From NCBI GenBank assembly GCA_964584775.1, contig CAZPBC010000046.1:1-15713 (forward strand): DNA of 15,713 nucleotides, in the 5' to 3' direction. Position 1 is the stretch's first letter. Every line of letters starts with the position of its first letter. The DNA is from CAZPBC01 sp964584775 (GTDB taxonomy: Bacteria; Chlamydiota; Chlamydiia; Chlamydiales; SLFE01). The notes below the pieces were generated by a model. It saw only the letters and a list, made by a program, of their open reading frames with translations. It did not search any database and was not told the DNA's origin. Made by a program: the position numbers and the translations under genes. Shown piece by piece: positions 7,493 to 15,182 of this stretch.

Positions 7493-8520
7493 TCACTAAC
7501 AAACAATCGAAGAACTTTATGATCGGAACTTTTGTTCTTGTTGCCTTCGCGATCATTATCTACATCCTCCTCTTTCTGCATCCCACCGTCGGAGATGAGG
7601 GGCAAATTCTCAAGGTCCGCTTCACGAATATCGATAAAATTTCGATCGGAACAAGAGTCCTCTTCGCCGGTCACCCCGTCGGTGAGGTCGATGATATCCA
7701 AGAAGTCGACGACGCGAGAAGCCTAGTCAACCTTCACGATGGCAAAGTCTACATCTATGAACTCACTCTCAAGATCGACTCTGGAGTGATTGTCTACACC
7801 AGCGACCAAATTGCAGCGAGCACCTCCGGGCTTTTGGGTGAGCGTGCTGTCTCCATCACCCCTCACGCCGCTAAACCCGGACAGGCCCTTGTCCGTGTCA
7901 CAGACCAGGTTCTGTTTGCCGTGCCTCCCACCTCCGTGGAGAATGCCGTTAAGGTTATTGGCCAGCTGGCATCGAAACTCGACAAAGGCCTCGCCACAAT
8001 GGCTGATGGCCATTTTTGGGAGCACATCACGGATGCTGCAGAAAATATCGCTGAACTCACTGACGCACTGGATCCAGAAGCTGTCAAGAATGGTACAGTC
8101 GGTAAACTGTTTAACAGCGATGACCTCTACTTGAGAATGACATCGATCATGAACAAGGGAGAGACCCTCATGGATGACATCAACCACTACGGTCTACTCT
8201 TCCATTCGAATAAAACCTGGCAACGCCTCCGCGCAAGAAGAATGAACCTCCTTGCGACACTCTCTTCACCGCAAGAGTTTACCAACTTCTTCAACGACGA
8301 AGTGAACCAGATTACCACAGCCATCTCGCGTGTGGGACTGGTCATCTCTTCTGACGATGATCCTTGTTGCTGGAGTAACGTCTGCAGCCAGAGCTTTGAG
8401 AAAGTCTTCTCTGACCTCCTGCGACGTATCGATACCCTTGGCGACAACATCAAAATGTTGAATGAACAAATTGTAGATCAAAGAGAACACTGCTGCCCAC
8501 CACAGTGCTCATACCGATAG
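7489..8520 (+). CDS. mlaD: MCE-domain (MlaD-type) lipid transport protein with cysteine clusters
   Basis: This is an inner-membrane-anchored periplasmic protein of the Mla system that forms the lipid channel ring on MlaE. A single N-terminal helix covers about 10-30. The MCE domain (about 38-125) includes RFTNIDKISIGTRVLFAGHPVGEV and the typical STSGLLGERAVSI. A long C-terminal region follows, helical and with the block HYGLLFHSNKTWQRLRARR (233-251), which I associate with chlamydial and related MCE proteins. At 343 residues it is much longer than E. coli MlaD (183). Six cysteines lie only in the C-terminal part, in two clusters: Cys293, 294, 299 and Cys335, 336, 340, four residues from the end. 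In the periplasm these could form disulphides. The ATG overlaps the mlaF stop and is preceded by AAGGGG. The family call is firm, but the symbol is by analogy. Confidence 0.92.
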   Translation: MITNKQSKNFMIGTFVLVAFAIIIYILLFLHPTVGDEGQILKVRFTNIDKISIGTRVLFAGHPVGEVDDIQEVDDARSLVNLHDGKVYIYELTLKIDSGVIVYTSDQIAASTSGLLGERAVSITPHAAKPGQALVRVTDQVLFAVPPTSVENAVKVIGQLASKLDKGLATMADGHFWEHITDAAENIAELTDALDPEAVKNGTVGKLFNSDDLYLRMTSIMNKGETLMDDINHYGLLFHSNKTWQRLRARRMNLLATLSSPQEFTNFFNDEVNQITTAISRVGLVISSDDDPCCWSNVCSQSFEKVFSDLLRRIDTLGDNIKMLNEQIVDQREHCCPPQCSYR

Positions 8521-8529
8521 GAAAATAAC

Positions 8530-9099
8530 GTGGAGCAACTTCCTCATTCCCATCTCGAAAAAGGCGTCTTTCTCGTCTCGACCCCAGAGATCGATACGGG
8601 TCTGTTTTTCCGCAGCGTCGTCCTGGTTTGTGAGCACACTCAAGAAGGTTCTTTTGGACTGGTGATCAACAAGAGTCTCGAGCTTGAGCTCCCCGAAGAC
8701 ATCATCAACATCGACCAACTGATGAACCCCCGTGTCGGTGTCCGCGCAGCGGGTCCCGTACAAACAAACCAGATGATGCTCCTCCACACCTCTAACAAAA
8801 TCCCAAACCAAACCCTCAACATTTGTGATGATGTCTTTTTGGGAGGAGACCTAAACTTTTTACAAGATATCATCACCGATGAAACGGGTCCTTCGGTCTA
8901 CCTCTGCTTTGGTTACGCCGGTTGGGGGCAAGGACAGCTGGAGAGAGAGTTCATGGATGGGAGTTGGTTGCTCTACCCTGCATCGAAAGAGCTCATTTTC
9001 CATACCACCCCCGACCAACTGTGGCAAGTTCTCTTAAGGAAGATGGGTGGGAAATACGCAGCCCTTTCGATGATACCCGAAGATCTTACACTCAATTAA
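8530..9099 (+). CDS. yqgE: YqgE/AlgH family protein (UPF0301)
   Basis: The protein has 189 residues, the normal length for this family. Its biochemical role is not established. The landmarks are a GVFLVSTPEI start, GSFGLVINKSLEL (42-54), FLGGDLNFLQDI in the middle, CFGYAGWGQGQLEREF, and the C-terminal W..LLRKMGGKYAAL. It starts with GTG at 8530. TAGGA (8518-8522) overlaps the stop codon of the MCE gene and leaves a 7-base spacer, so the start is well supported. From memory, YqgE neighbours hemL in Chlamydiaceae (CT210/CT211), and here it is separated from hemL by the three Mla genes. It has no signal peptide and no membrane helix, so it is expected in the cytosol. The histidine kinase gene begins within about 12 bases of its stop. 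Confidence 0.94.
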   Translation: MEQLPHSHLEKGVFLVSTPEIDTGLFFRSVVLVCEHTQEGSFGLVINKSLELELPEDIINIDQLMNPRVGVRAAGPVQTNQMMLLHTSNKIPNQTLNICDDVFLGGDLNFLQDIITDETGPSVYLCFGYAGWGQGQLEREFMDGSWLLYPASKELIFHTTPDQLWQVLLRKMGGKYAALSMIPEDLTLN

Positions 9100-9111
9100 A
9101 TGAGGTTTTTC

Positions 9112-10794
9112 ATGAACAAGAAAAACCTCCCCCTCTCCCCTCAAGCCCATTCGATCCTCACTCATTCCCTTGCACCCACTCTCTTACTGAACCATCAGCT
9201 TGACATTCTCTCTTTTAATGCTGCAGCAGAAAAAAGCCTGGGGTACCAAGAGCGAGAGGTTTTGGGTCGCCCCCTCTTTGACCTCCTCCACGAAGCTGAA
9301 AAATTGAACCGAAATATCACCCGTGAAGAGTTCCTTCAAAAGTCGATGATTCTCTTTAAAGAGAAAAATCACAACCGCGCCCCAGCGCAGGTCGTGATCC
9401 ACGCCCTTCCTGGTGAAGAGGAGGAGCTATATATCGCCCACTTCCGACGCGTACGTAGCGTGAGTGAAGCTGACCAGAAACTCCACGACACAAATATCCT
9501 CCTCGATACGATCACGCGCATTGAGTCTCAGTTTATCCTCTCCAAAGACCCCTCCAACCTGAGTGAAATCTTCTCAGACCTCTCTGAAGCCCTGCGGACA
9601 GTCACCTCCTCTTGCTACTCCATTCTCATCCAGCTCACCGACAAAAAGCCCGAACAGATCGCCACGACTCCTTCCGATTGGAAGCAAGAAGTGAAAGCTC
9701 TCTTTCAGAAAGGAGAAGTGAGCGACCCTCTACTCAAACAACTCTCCCCCTACATCGAAAAAGTGATCCAAGAACCCCACCCACTCTTTCTCGATGATCT
9801 GGATTCCCTTTACGGAATGGCTGTTCCCCTTTTACAAAATGATGAGCTGATCGGCATCTCTCTCCTGCTCTCCGAGACAACACCCTTTGAAGAAGAGACC
9901 CTCCACTTCATTTTCCCCATCCTACAAGTCGCGATCATCATCATAGAGGGTTCCGCTCTTGAAGAAGAGAGACGGCGTTCGCGCCGCCTCCTCCGTGCTC
10001 ACGATGAAAAGCTCACTGAGCTTGTGAAAACCCTCGCGGAACGCAACCGAGAGCTCAAAAGTGCACGGGATGAGGCCCTCGAAGCAAGCCGAGCAAAGAG
10101 CCACTTTCTTGCGAATATGAGCCATGAAATCCGCACTCCACTCAATGGCATTATGGGAATGACAGAACTACTCATGAATACCCCTCTAGATGACCAGCAA
10201 CAAAACTACGCCACAAAAGTCTACCAATCGGCTGAGCATCTTCTCACTGTCATCAACGATATCCTCGATCTTTCGAAAGTCGAAGCTGGAAAGGTAGAGC
10301 TTGAGACTATTCCCTTTAATATCAAAACCTTAGCCAACGACACGCTCACCACCGTTGAGACAAAAGCTCTCAATAAGTCATTGAAAATCAATGTAGAGTG
10401 GGGTGAACTCCCCTCAAACACCTTCATTGGAGACCCGACCCGCCTAAAACAAGTTCTCATCAACCTGATGGCGAATGCGATTAAATTTACAGAGGAAGGC
10501 ACGATCACTCTAAAGATTGAATTCACTGAAAATAAAGAACTTGGGAAAATTGTACGCTTCTCTGTCGTCGATACAGGGATTGGCATAAAAAAAGAAAAAC
10601 TCGAAGATGTGTTTAAGGCCTTCGATCAAGCTGATACCTCGACAACACGTAAATTTGGTGGCACAGGACTTGGACTCACGATCAGCAAACAGCTCGTGGA
10701 ACTCATGGGCGGAGAAATGAATGTGAAAAGTGAAGAGGGAGTGGGAACGACTTTCAACGTTGACCTTCCTCTCAAAACAGTGAGAAAGTCATGA
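9112..10794 (+). CDS. Cytoplasmic PAS/GAF-like sensor histidine kinase
   Basis: With the chosen start it has 560 residues and no membrane segment. In order: a PAS-like domain (about 10-115, LSFNAAAEKSLGYQEREVLGR type), a GAF-like domain (about 128-280), a charged coiled coil (about 282-330), a HisKA dimerisation domain with phospho-acceptor His338 in NMSHEIRTPLNG, and a HATPase domain. The ATPase domain shows N-box Asn451/Asn455, G1 DTGIGI (487-492), an F-box near 501-504 and G2 GGTGLGL (516-522). All residues needed for autophosphorylation are present. The HisKA sequence is of the kind found in hybrid kinases of the BarA type, but the receiver is encoded separately by the next gene. An ATG at 9100 would add four residues. 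The ATG at 9112 is preferred because GAGG (9102-9105) lies 6 bases before it. The signal sensed is unknown; being soluble, it should sense a cytoplasmic cue. Confidence 0.93.
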   Translation: MNKKNLPLSPQAHSILTHSLAPTLLLNHQLDILSFNAAAEKSLGYQEREVLGRPLFDLLHEAEKLNRNITREEFLQKSMILFKEKNHNRAPAQVVIHALPGEEEELYIAHFRRVRSVSEADQKLHDTNILLDTITRIESQFILSKDPSNLSEIFSDLSEALRTVTSSCYSILIQLTDKKPEQIATTPSDWKQEVKALFQKGEVSDPLLKQLSPYIEKVIQEPHPLFLDDLDSLYGMAVPLLQNDELIGISLLLSETTPFEEETLHFIFPILQVAIIIIEGSALEEERRRSRRLLRAHDEKLTELVKTLAERNRELKSARDEALEASRAKSHFLANMSHEIRTPLNGIMGMTELLMNTPLDDQQQNYATKVYQSAEHLLTVINDILDLSKVEAGKVELETIPFNIKTLANDTLTTVETKALNKSLKINVEWGELPSNTFIGDPTRLKQVLINLMANAIKFTEEGTITLKIEFTENKELGKIVRFSVVDTGIGIKKEKLEDVFKAFDQADTSTTRKFGGTGLGLTISKQLVELMGGEMNVKSEEGVGTTFNVDLPLKTVRKS

Positions 10795-11189
10795 AAAAAA
10801 TTACATCCCAGTTCAATGCGAAAGTGCTCGTCGTCGATGACTACACCATCAACCTTGAGCTCACAAAACACATGCTTGAGATGATGAAGTGCACTGTCGA
10901 CGTGGCGGAGAGTGCCGGTGAAGCCATTGATATGGTTTCTTCCAATGACTACGACCTCATTCTCATGGACATCCAGATGCCTGATATGGACGGTGTCAAA
11001 GCGATGAACAAGATCCGAGAGATGAACTCAACAAACAAAACGACTCCGATCATTGCCCTGACAGCGAACGCGATTGAAGGGGACCGTGAAAAGTATCTAG
11101 AAAGTGGGATGGATGACTACCTCCCCAAACCCATCACGGGAGAAAAGCTGGAGAGCGTGTTGAAGAAACACATCGATAGCCAGACTTAA
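10791..11189 (+). CDS. Stand-alone response regulator receiver protein
   Basis: The protein has 132 residues and is a single CheY-like receiver domain with no DNA-binding or enzymatic output domain. The phosphorylation site is Asp60 in MDIQMPDMDG. The acidic pocket is Asp16/Asp17 (VVDD), the switch threonine is Thr91 (ALTANA), and the conserved lysine is Lys113 (LPKP), so it should be functional. Its ATG overlaps the kinase stop as ATGA (10791-10794). Sequence and arrangement resemble the receiver part of a hybrid kinase that has been split off. It may pass phosphate to an unseen Hpt protein or act by direct protein contact. It is the last gene of the plus-strand operon, and its stop overlaps that of the convergent dehydrogenase gene. 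Confidence 0.94.
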   Translation: MKKITSQFNAKVLVVDDYTINLELTKHMLEMMKCTVDVAESAGEAIDMVSSNDYDLILMDIQMPDMDGVKAMNKIREMNSTNKTTPIIALTANAIEGDREKYLESGMDDYLPKPITGEKLESVLKKHIDSQT

Positions 11190-11216
11190 AAACGGCTTTT
11201 CATCCGCTTTTTTAAG
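11185..11216. terminator. Candidate bidirectional terminator between the receiver and dehydrogenase genes
   Basis: CTTAAAAACGG (11185-11195) pairs with CCG-ct-TTTTTAAG (11204-11216): 11 base pairs with a two-base bulge and an 8-base loop. An A-tract on one side and a T-tract on the other flank a short CGG/CCG core, so each strand yields a hairpin followed by U residues. Each overlapping stop codon lies in the left arm, and the whole structure is inside the last codons of the dehydrogenase gene. The GC core is short, so efficiency may be modest. Confidence 0.45.
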
Positions 11217-11968
11217 AGGTGCATCGCCAAGCGGTGTGGAAAGACATACTTCACAAGGAATGCCAAACAGGCAAACTTCCAGTTAAAGGTATGCACCTGC
11301 TTTCCTGACTTGATCTGCGTTAAGATTTCTTCTGCAGCAAAGAGCGCTGTCATCTTGCCTGACTCATCTGCCGTGTAGTCTTTCTTTAAAGCTGCTCGCC
11401 TTGAAAAATTTGTCCAAACTTGACCGGGGCAGGAAACAAGCACCCGAACCCCCTGCTCCTTCAACTCTTCATCAAGTGCGACAGAAGCCTGGATAACAAA
11501 ACTCTTGGAAGCTGCATACGCCGCAAAGTAGGGCATCGTGATCTGTCCCGCAACAGAAGAGACATTGAGAATCGTCCCCTTTAATCCGCGCTCAAGCAGC
11601 GCTTTGGCAGCTGTGAGTGTTAGCTCATAAACCACACTCGCATTGACTTCGATCATTTTTTTTTGGAGATCTAGATCCATATCCACCGCAGGACCGTAGG
11701 CACCAAAACCGGCGTTATTCACCACCAGGTCAGGAGCAAGCTCGCGGATCTTTTGCTTGAGAGCCTCCCGTTCAGCTGGAACGGTGAGGTCTGCAGGCTG
11801 AACCACCACGTTGACCTTCTCACGTAGGGAGTCGGCAAGATGGTTCAGAGCCGTTTCATTGCGGCCAGAAACAATGAGTGAAATCCCCTGATCCGCCAAA
11901 CGCTCTGCAAGCGTCCAACCGATTCCACTCGATGCACCTGTCACTAAGGCGAGTTGAAACTTAGGCAT
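11186..11968 (-). CDS. Short-chain dehydrogenase/reductase
   Basis: This is a classical SDR of 260 residues with the chosen start. The cofactor motif TGASSGIG (10-17) is followed by Arg36 in SGRNE, suggesting NADP(H). Asp60 (PADL) and NNAG (84-87) are present. The catalytic set is Ser138, Tyr151 and Lys155 in NVSS and YAASK, with Asn109 in VNAS. The sequence resembles the YqjQ/DltE-like oxidoreductases of unknown substrate. The C-terminus (about 230-260) is hydrophobic and then basic, ending KKRMKSRF, and might bind membranes. A GTG at 12016 would add 16 residues unlike other family members. The ATG at 11968 is preferred because it places the Rossmann strand at the start, overlapping the preceding gene's stop by 8 bases. 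The final codons form part of the candidate terminator. Confidence 0.92.
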   Translation of the reverse strand: MPKFQLALVTGASSGIGWTLAERLADQGISLIVSGRNETALNHLADSLREKVNVVVQPADLTVPAEREALKQKIRELAPDLVVNNAGFGAYGPAVDMDLDLQKKMIEVNASVVYELTLTAAKALLERGLKGTILNVSSVAGQITMPYFAAYAASKSFVIQASVALDEELKEQGVRVLVSCPGQVWTNFSRRAALKKDYTADESGKMTALFAAEEILTQIKSGKQVHTFNWKFACLAFLVKYVFPHRLAMHLLKKRMKSRF

Positions 11969-14126
11969 AGATTGCTGCGCCACTTTGTTTGTTAAAAGGT
12001 TTGGGATACTTGACACGCCTGTGTAATCCAGCGAGAAGCGTCTGAACCATCGTTTTTTTGATGATACTCAGCTCTTCAAAGGTGAGCAGGCACTCATCAA
12101 ACTGCCCATCATCCATTTTGTCTCGCACCAAGCGATTGATCAAATCAGAAAGGATTTTCTGGTCAATTTTATCAAGCGAACGTGAGGCCGCCTCAAAGAT
12201 ATCGGCGATCATAATAATCGCAGACTCTTTGGTTCTTGGCTTAGGCCCTCCATAGCGGAAGAGCGCTTCATCGACTAGAGTTTCATCTCCCCCCACCTGG
12301 TCGAGCTGCTTTCGGTAGAAAAAGTAGACTAAAGAGGTTCCGTGGTGCTCTTTAATGATGTCGATAAACTGTTCTGGCAACCCAGCCTTTCTTGCCATTG
12401 CGACCCCTTCACTGACGTGGGCCATAATGGTCTGAGCCGACTCAAGAGGAGTGAGGAGCTGATGGACATTCATCTCCCCCTGCTGGTTTTCTGTGAAGAA
12501 GTGCGGGGTGATCATCTTTCCGATATCGTGATAAAGGGAAGCCACACGGCAGAAGAGCCCATTGGCTCCAATCGCAAGCGCTGCCGCTTCCGAAAGATTA
12601 CAGACCATCAGAGTATGTTGATAGGTCCCTGGCACTTCGAAAGAGAGACGTTTTAACAGCTCGTGATTCGGGTCCATGTACTCCATGAGCGTCACGTCCG
12701 AGATGATATGGAAAGCGCTCTCTAAAAGTGGAAGGAGTCCCAGCGAAAGAACAGCTGTCAGCATCAAAAAGATCGCAGCACTGACAACATCGCTAAAGAT
12801 CGACCACTCAAAAATATTTCCCGCGTAGAGGTGGAGAGCGAAAATGACAACCACCGTTCCCACCCAAGCTTTTCCGACGACAGCAAAAATCTCTTTACGT
12901 CTTTTTAAACGCCGTGTACTCACAATCACGATCAGGGAGGCAACGATGTTGAGCACCATGAAGCCAATGTATTCAAATGCAAGGGTCGTCGTAAAGAGCA
13001 CGGTCAAAAGCCCTGTGACAAACGTCGCAATCGAGGCCGTCATCAAGTTACAAGTCAAGAGCGCAGCAAAGGGAACGATGAGCGGGTAGCGCATCCACTC
13101 AATCCAGTTTGCCGTCGAAGAGAAGAGGAATAGCTCGACTGCTTTAGCTAACCCAAGGTTGAGGACAATGATCGTGACAAGGAGACAGAGTTTGCGATTT
13201 GAGACAATTAAAATGGGATAGTTCACGCGGATGAAAACAGCCGTGATCAACGTGATGATGACCGTCATCAAAACAGATCCAATGATTGTCAAGGGGTGCC
13301 ATAGCTCACGCCTTTCTTTCAGCGCTTTTTTCATCGCTTGCATCATCGCAATCTGGCGTGTCGTGACCATATCTCCTTGGTCAATTATCCGCGTTCCTGA
13401 ACTAATCTTTGTAATTGAATCCGGAACGAGAGCCTGAATTTTACCTCTTAGCGACTGCTCATAGGGAATGTCCTCTTCGAGTTTCCAAGGCTTATCTTGA
13501 AAGAACTCATAGACGTAGTTGACAGTATCAGGATTAAACTCCCCCGAGCGCATCAATTCACGCTTCAGTCGCAACCAAATTGCCGGATTCATGCGGTTGG
13601 GTGCATTGCGGTCTATCAAGCTATGGTGCAATAGCTTGTCAACCGGCATCCCCAGATTCCGAGCGAGTCCATAGGTCCGAGGCTCGGTAAAACGAGCCTG
13701 GGAGAAGACTTTTTGAATGGCGTCGATGACGTCATAGACCTCATCGAGGCGCACTTCAGCCAGTCTCTGCCTTGAAGCCTCATCCTTCAGCATGCCATTC
13801 TCAAACTCCGAGCGGCGCTGGTAAATCTCATTATCGGAAAACTTGTAAATGGGGCTGATCTCACGAGCCGCCTCTTGACGTGCAAGTAGCGTCTTGTCTC
13901 GGTCGACAAACTCAAAATCGACCTGTGCAACCACATAGTGCGGTGCAGGAGTGTTAAGCTCCAACACGGCAACTTGGACTTCTTTAAAGTGTAAGAAGAT
14001 GAGCACACTGAGCGTAAAAACAGTCCAAATTAACAGGCGCACTGTCGGGCTTTTATCAAAAAAGCCCTGTTCGCCTGAAAACCGGAGCTCGCTATCGTTG
14101 AGAACCGTGCTCGCTTTGTCTTTCAT
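11961..14126 (-). CDS. pgpH: 7TMR-HD family phosphohydrolase (PgpH type, probable c-di-AMP phosphodiesterase)
   Basis: The protein has 721 residues. One membrane helix lies near 30-46. A large extracytoplasmic domain follows (about 50-275, 7TMR-HDED type, with SPIYKF and IIDQGDMVT). About seven membrane helices lie within 278-470, then a cytoplasmic HD domain (about 495-700). Metal ligands visible are His504 (TYQHT), His533-Asp534 in YHDIGKM, His570, His594 and Asp642 (MIADIFEA). The block PHFFTENQ after HDIG is characteristic of PgpH, which hydrolyses c-di-AMP to pApA in Listeria and relatives. Cyclic di-AMP is known in Chlamydia, so the activity is plausible but unproven here. The ATG at 14126 has AGGA too close (one base), so initiation may be inefficient. 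It is followed by the dehydrogenase with an 8-base overlap and is divergent from galE. Confidence 0.92.
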   Translation of the reverse strand: MKDKASTVLNDSELRFSGEQGFFDKSPTVRLLIWTVFTLSVLIFLHFKEVQVAVLELNTPAPHYVVAQVDFEFVDRDKTLLARQEAAREISPIYKFSDNEIYQRRSEFENGMLKDEASRQRLAEVRLDEVYDVIDAIQKVFSQARFTEPRTYGLARNLGMPVDKLLHHSLIDRNAPNRMNPAIWLRLKRELMRSGEFNPDTVNYVYEFFQDKPWKLEEDIPYEQSLRGKIQALVPDSITKISSGTRIIDQGDMVTTRQIAMMQAMKKALKERRELWHPLTIIGSVLMTVIITLITAVFIRVNYPILIVSNRKLCLLVTIIVLNLGLAKAVELFLFSSTANWIEWMRYPLIVPFAALLTCNLMTASIATFVTGLLTVLFTTTLAFEYIGFMVLNIVASLIVIVSTRRLKRRKEIFAVVGKAWVGTVVVIFALHLYAGNIFEWSIFSDVVSAAIFLMLTAVLSLGLLPLLESAFHIISDVTLMEYMDPNHELLKRLSFEVPGTYQHTLMVCNLSEAAALAIGANGLFCRVASLYHDIGKMITPHFFTENQQGEMNVHQLLTPLESAQTIMAHVSEGVAMARKAGLPEQFIDIIKEHHGTSLVYFFYRKQLDQVGGDETLVDEALFRYGGPKPRTKESAIIMIADIFEAASRSLDKIDQKILSDLINRLVRDKMDDGQFDECLLTFEELSIIKKTMVQTLLAGLHRRVKYPKPFNKQSGAAIYA

Positions 14127-14142
14127 ATCCTATAGTTTAATG

Positions 14143-14173
14143 CCTTTTTCCCCTTTTTTTCGATGGAAAAAGG
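14143..14173. promoter_or_regulatory. Inverted repeat in the divergent region between the HD-protein gene and galE
   Basis: CCTTTTTCC (14143-14151) and GGAAAAAGG (14165-14173) are perfect inverted repeats separated by 13 bases. An alternative hairpin on the plus strand pairs 14152-14160 with 14165-14173 around a CGAT tetraloop with two G-T pairs. The element lies in the galE leader, upstream of its AAGGA site (14187-14191), so it could be an operator shared by both genes or an RNA structure. A TATAGT at 14131-14136 could be the galE -10 box, but no -35 box is evident. Confidence 0.28.
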
Positions 14174-14195
14174 TGAAAATTGGTAAAAGGAAGCC

Positions 14196-15182
14196 ATGTC
14201 AGACAAAAAAAAGGTCCTCATCACAGGCGGAGCTGGCTTCATCGGCTCCCATGTCAACCTGCTCCTCCGTGAGCGGGGCTATGACACAACGATCCTTGAT
14301 AACCTCTCGAGAGGCAACCCCAATTCCATCGTGGGTGGTGAGCTCATTCGAGGAGAAATCGGCGACCGCGAGCTCCTAGACCGCCTTTTCAGCCAAGAGT
14401 CTTTCGATGCCGTCATGCACTTTGCCGCCTTCACCGACGTCGGTGAATCCACCGCACAACCCGAACTCTACTATGAAAACAACGTCGTCGAAAGCCTCAC
14501 TCTTATCGAGGCCGTGCAGAGACACCGCATCCCTGCCTTCATCTTCTCCTCCTCAGCAGCCGTCTATGGCAACCCCGACAAAGACGTCGTTCAAGAGAGC
14601 GACCTCCTCTCCCCGATCAACCCCTATGGCCGCTCCAAGCTCATGGTGGAGCAGATCCTCGACGACTTTTCGACATACCACGGAATGAAATCCACCAGCC
14701 TACGCTACTTCAACGCCGCCGGCGGAGACCCAGAAGGGCGCATCCGCCACCGCAAGCCCAAAGAGAACAACCTCATTCCGATCGTTCTTCTAGCGGCTCT
14801 CGAGTCGAAACCCGTGACCATCTTCGGTACTGACTACCCCACTCCCGACGGCACCTGCCTGAGAGACTACATCCATGTCCTCGACTTAGCCGAGGCCCAC
14901 CTTCTCGCCATGGAACGCCTCCTCCACGGTGGCGACTCAACCCATTACAACCTCGGAAACGGCAATGGCTACAGCGTCCGACAAGTGATCCAAGCCACCG
15001 AAGAGGTTACCGGCCAAAAAATACAAGTCCTAGAAGGCGACCGCCGAGCCGGCGATCCCGCCATCCTTCTCTCCAACGCGAAGAAGGCCTCCCAAGAGCT
15101 CAACTGGAAGCCCCAGTATCCCGCCCTCAGCGACATCGTCGCGCACGCTTGGAACGCTTACCGTCCCGCTCCCAAAAATTAA
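14196..15182 (+). CDS. galE: UDP-glucose 4-epimerase
   Basis: This cytosolic enzyme interconverts UDP-glucose and UDP-galactose (some members also UDP-GlcNAc/GalNAc) with bound NAD, supplying sugars for surface polysaccharides. The protein has 328 residues, close to the usual 330-340. The Rossmann motif TGGAGFIGSH covers 10-19. DNLSRG (35-40) binds the NAD ribose. FSSSAAVYG contains Ser120, and NPYGRSK contains catalytic Tyr144 and Lys148. RYFNAAGGDPEGRI, LRDYIHVLDLAEAH and NLGNGNGYSV are standard GalE blocks. AAGGA (14187-14191) sits 4 bases before the ATG. Third codon positions are strongly C/G-rich: a hand count of the row 14701-14760 gives about two thirds G+C, against about 45% in the kinase gene. 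That could mean transfer from another genome or a different codon preference. It appears monocistronic, being followed by an AT-rich gap and an IS end. Confidence 0.96.
   Translation: MSDKKKVLITGGAGFIGSHVNLLLRERGYDTTILDNLSRGNPNSIVGGELIRGEIGDRELLDRLFSQESFDAVMHFAAFTDVGESTAQPELYYENNVVESLTLIEAVQRHRIPAFIFSSSAAVYGNPDKDVVQESDLLSPINPYGRSKLMVEQILDDFSTYHGMKSTSLRYFNAAGGDPEGRIRHRKPKENNLIPIVLLAALESKPVTIFGTDYPTPDGTCLRDYIHVLDLAEAHLLAMERLLHGGDSTHYNLGNGNGYSVRQVIQATEEVTGQKIQVLEGDRRAGDPAILLSNAKKASQELNWKPQYPALSDIVAHAWNAYRPAPKN

Noticed and set aside
7723..8187. A 154-codon minus-strand frame within the MCE gene
   Set aside because: The plus-strand gene has clear MCE features and coupling at both ends. The antisense translation has no recognisable domain.
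10795..10801. Run of seven A residues at the start of the receiver gene as a frameshift site fusing it to the kinase
   Set aside because: The run lies after the kinase stop codon, so slipping on it cannot extend the kinase. Simple coupling at ATGA explains the junction.
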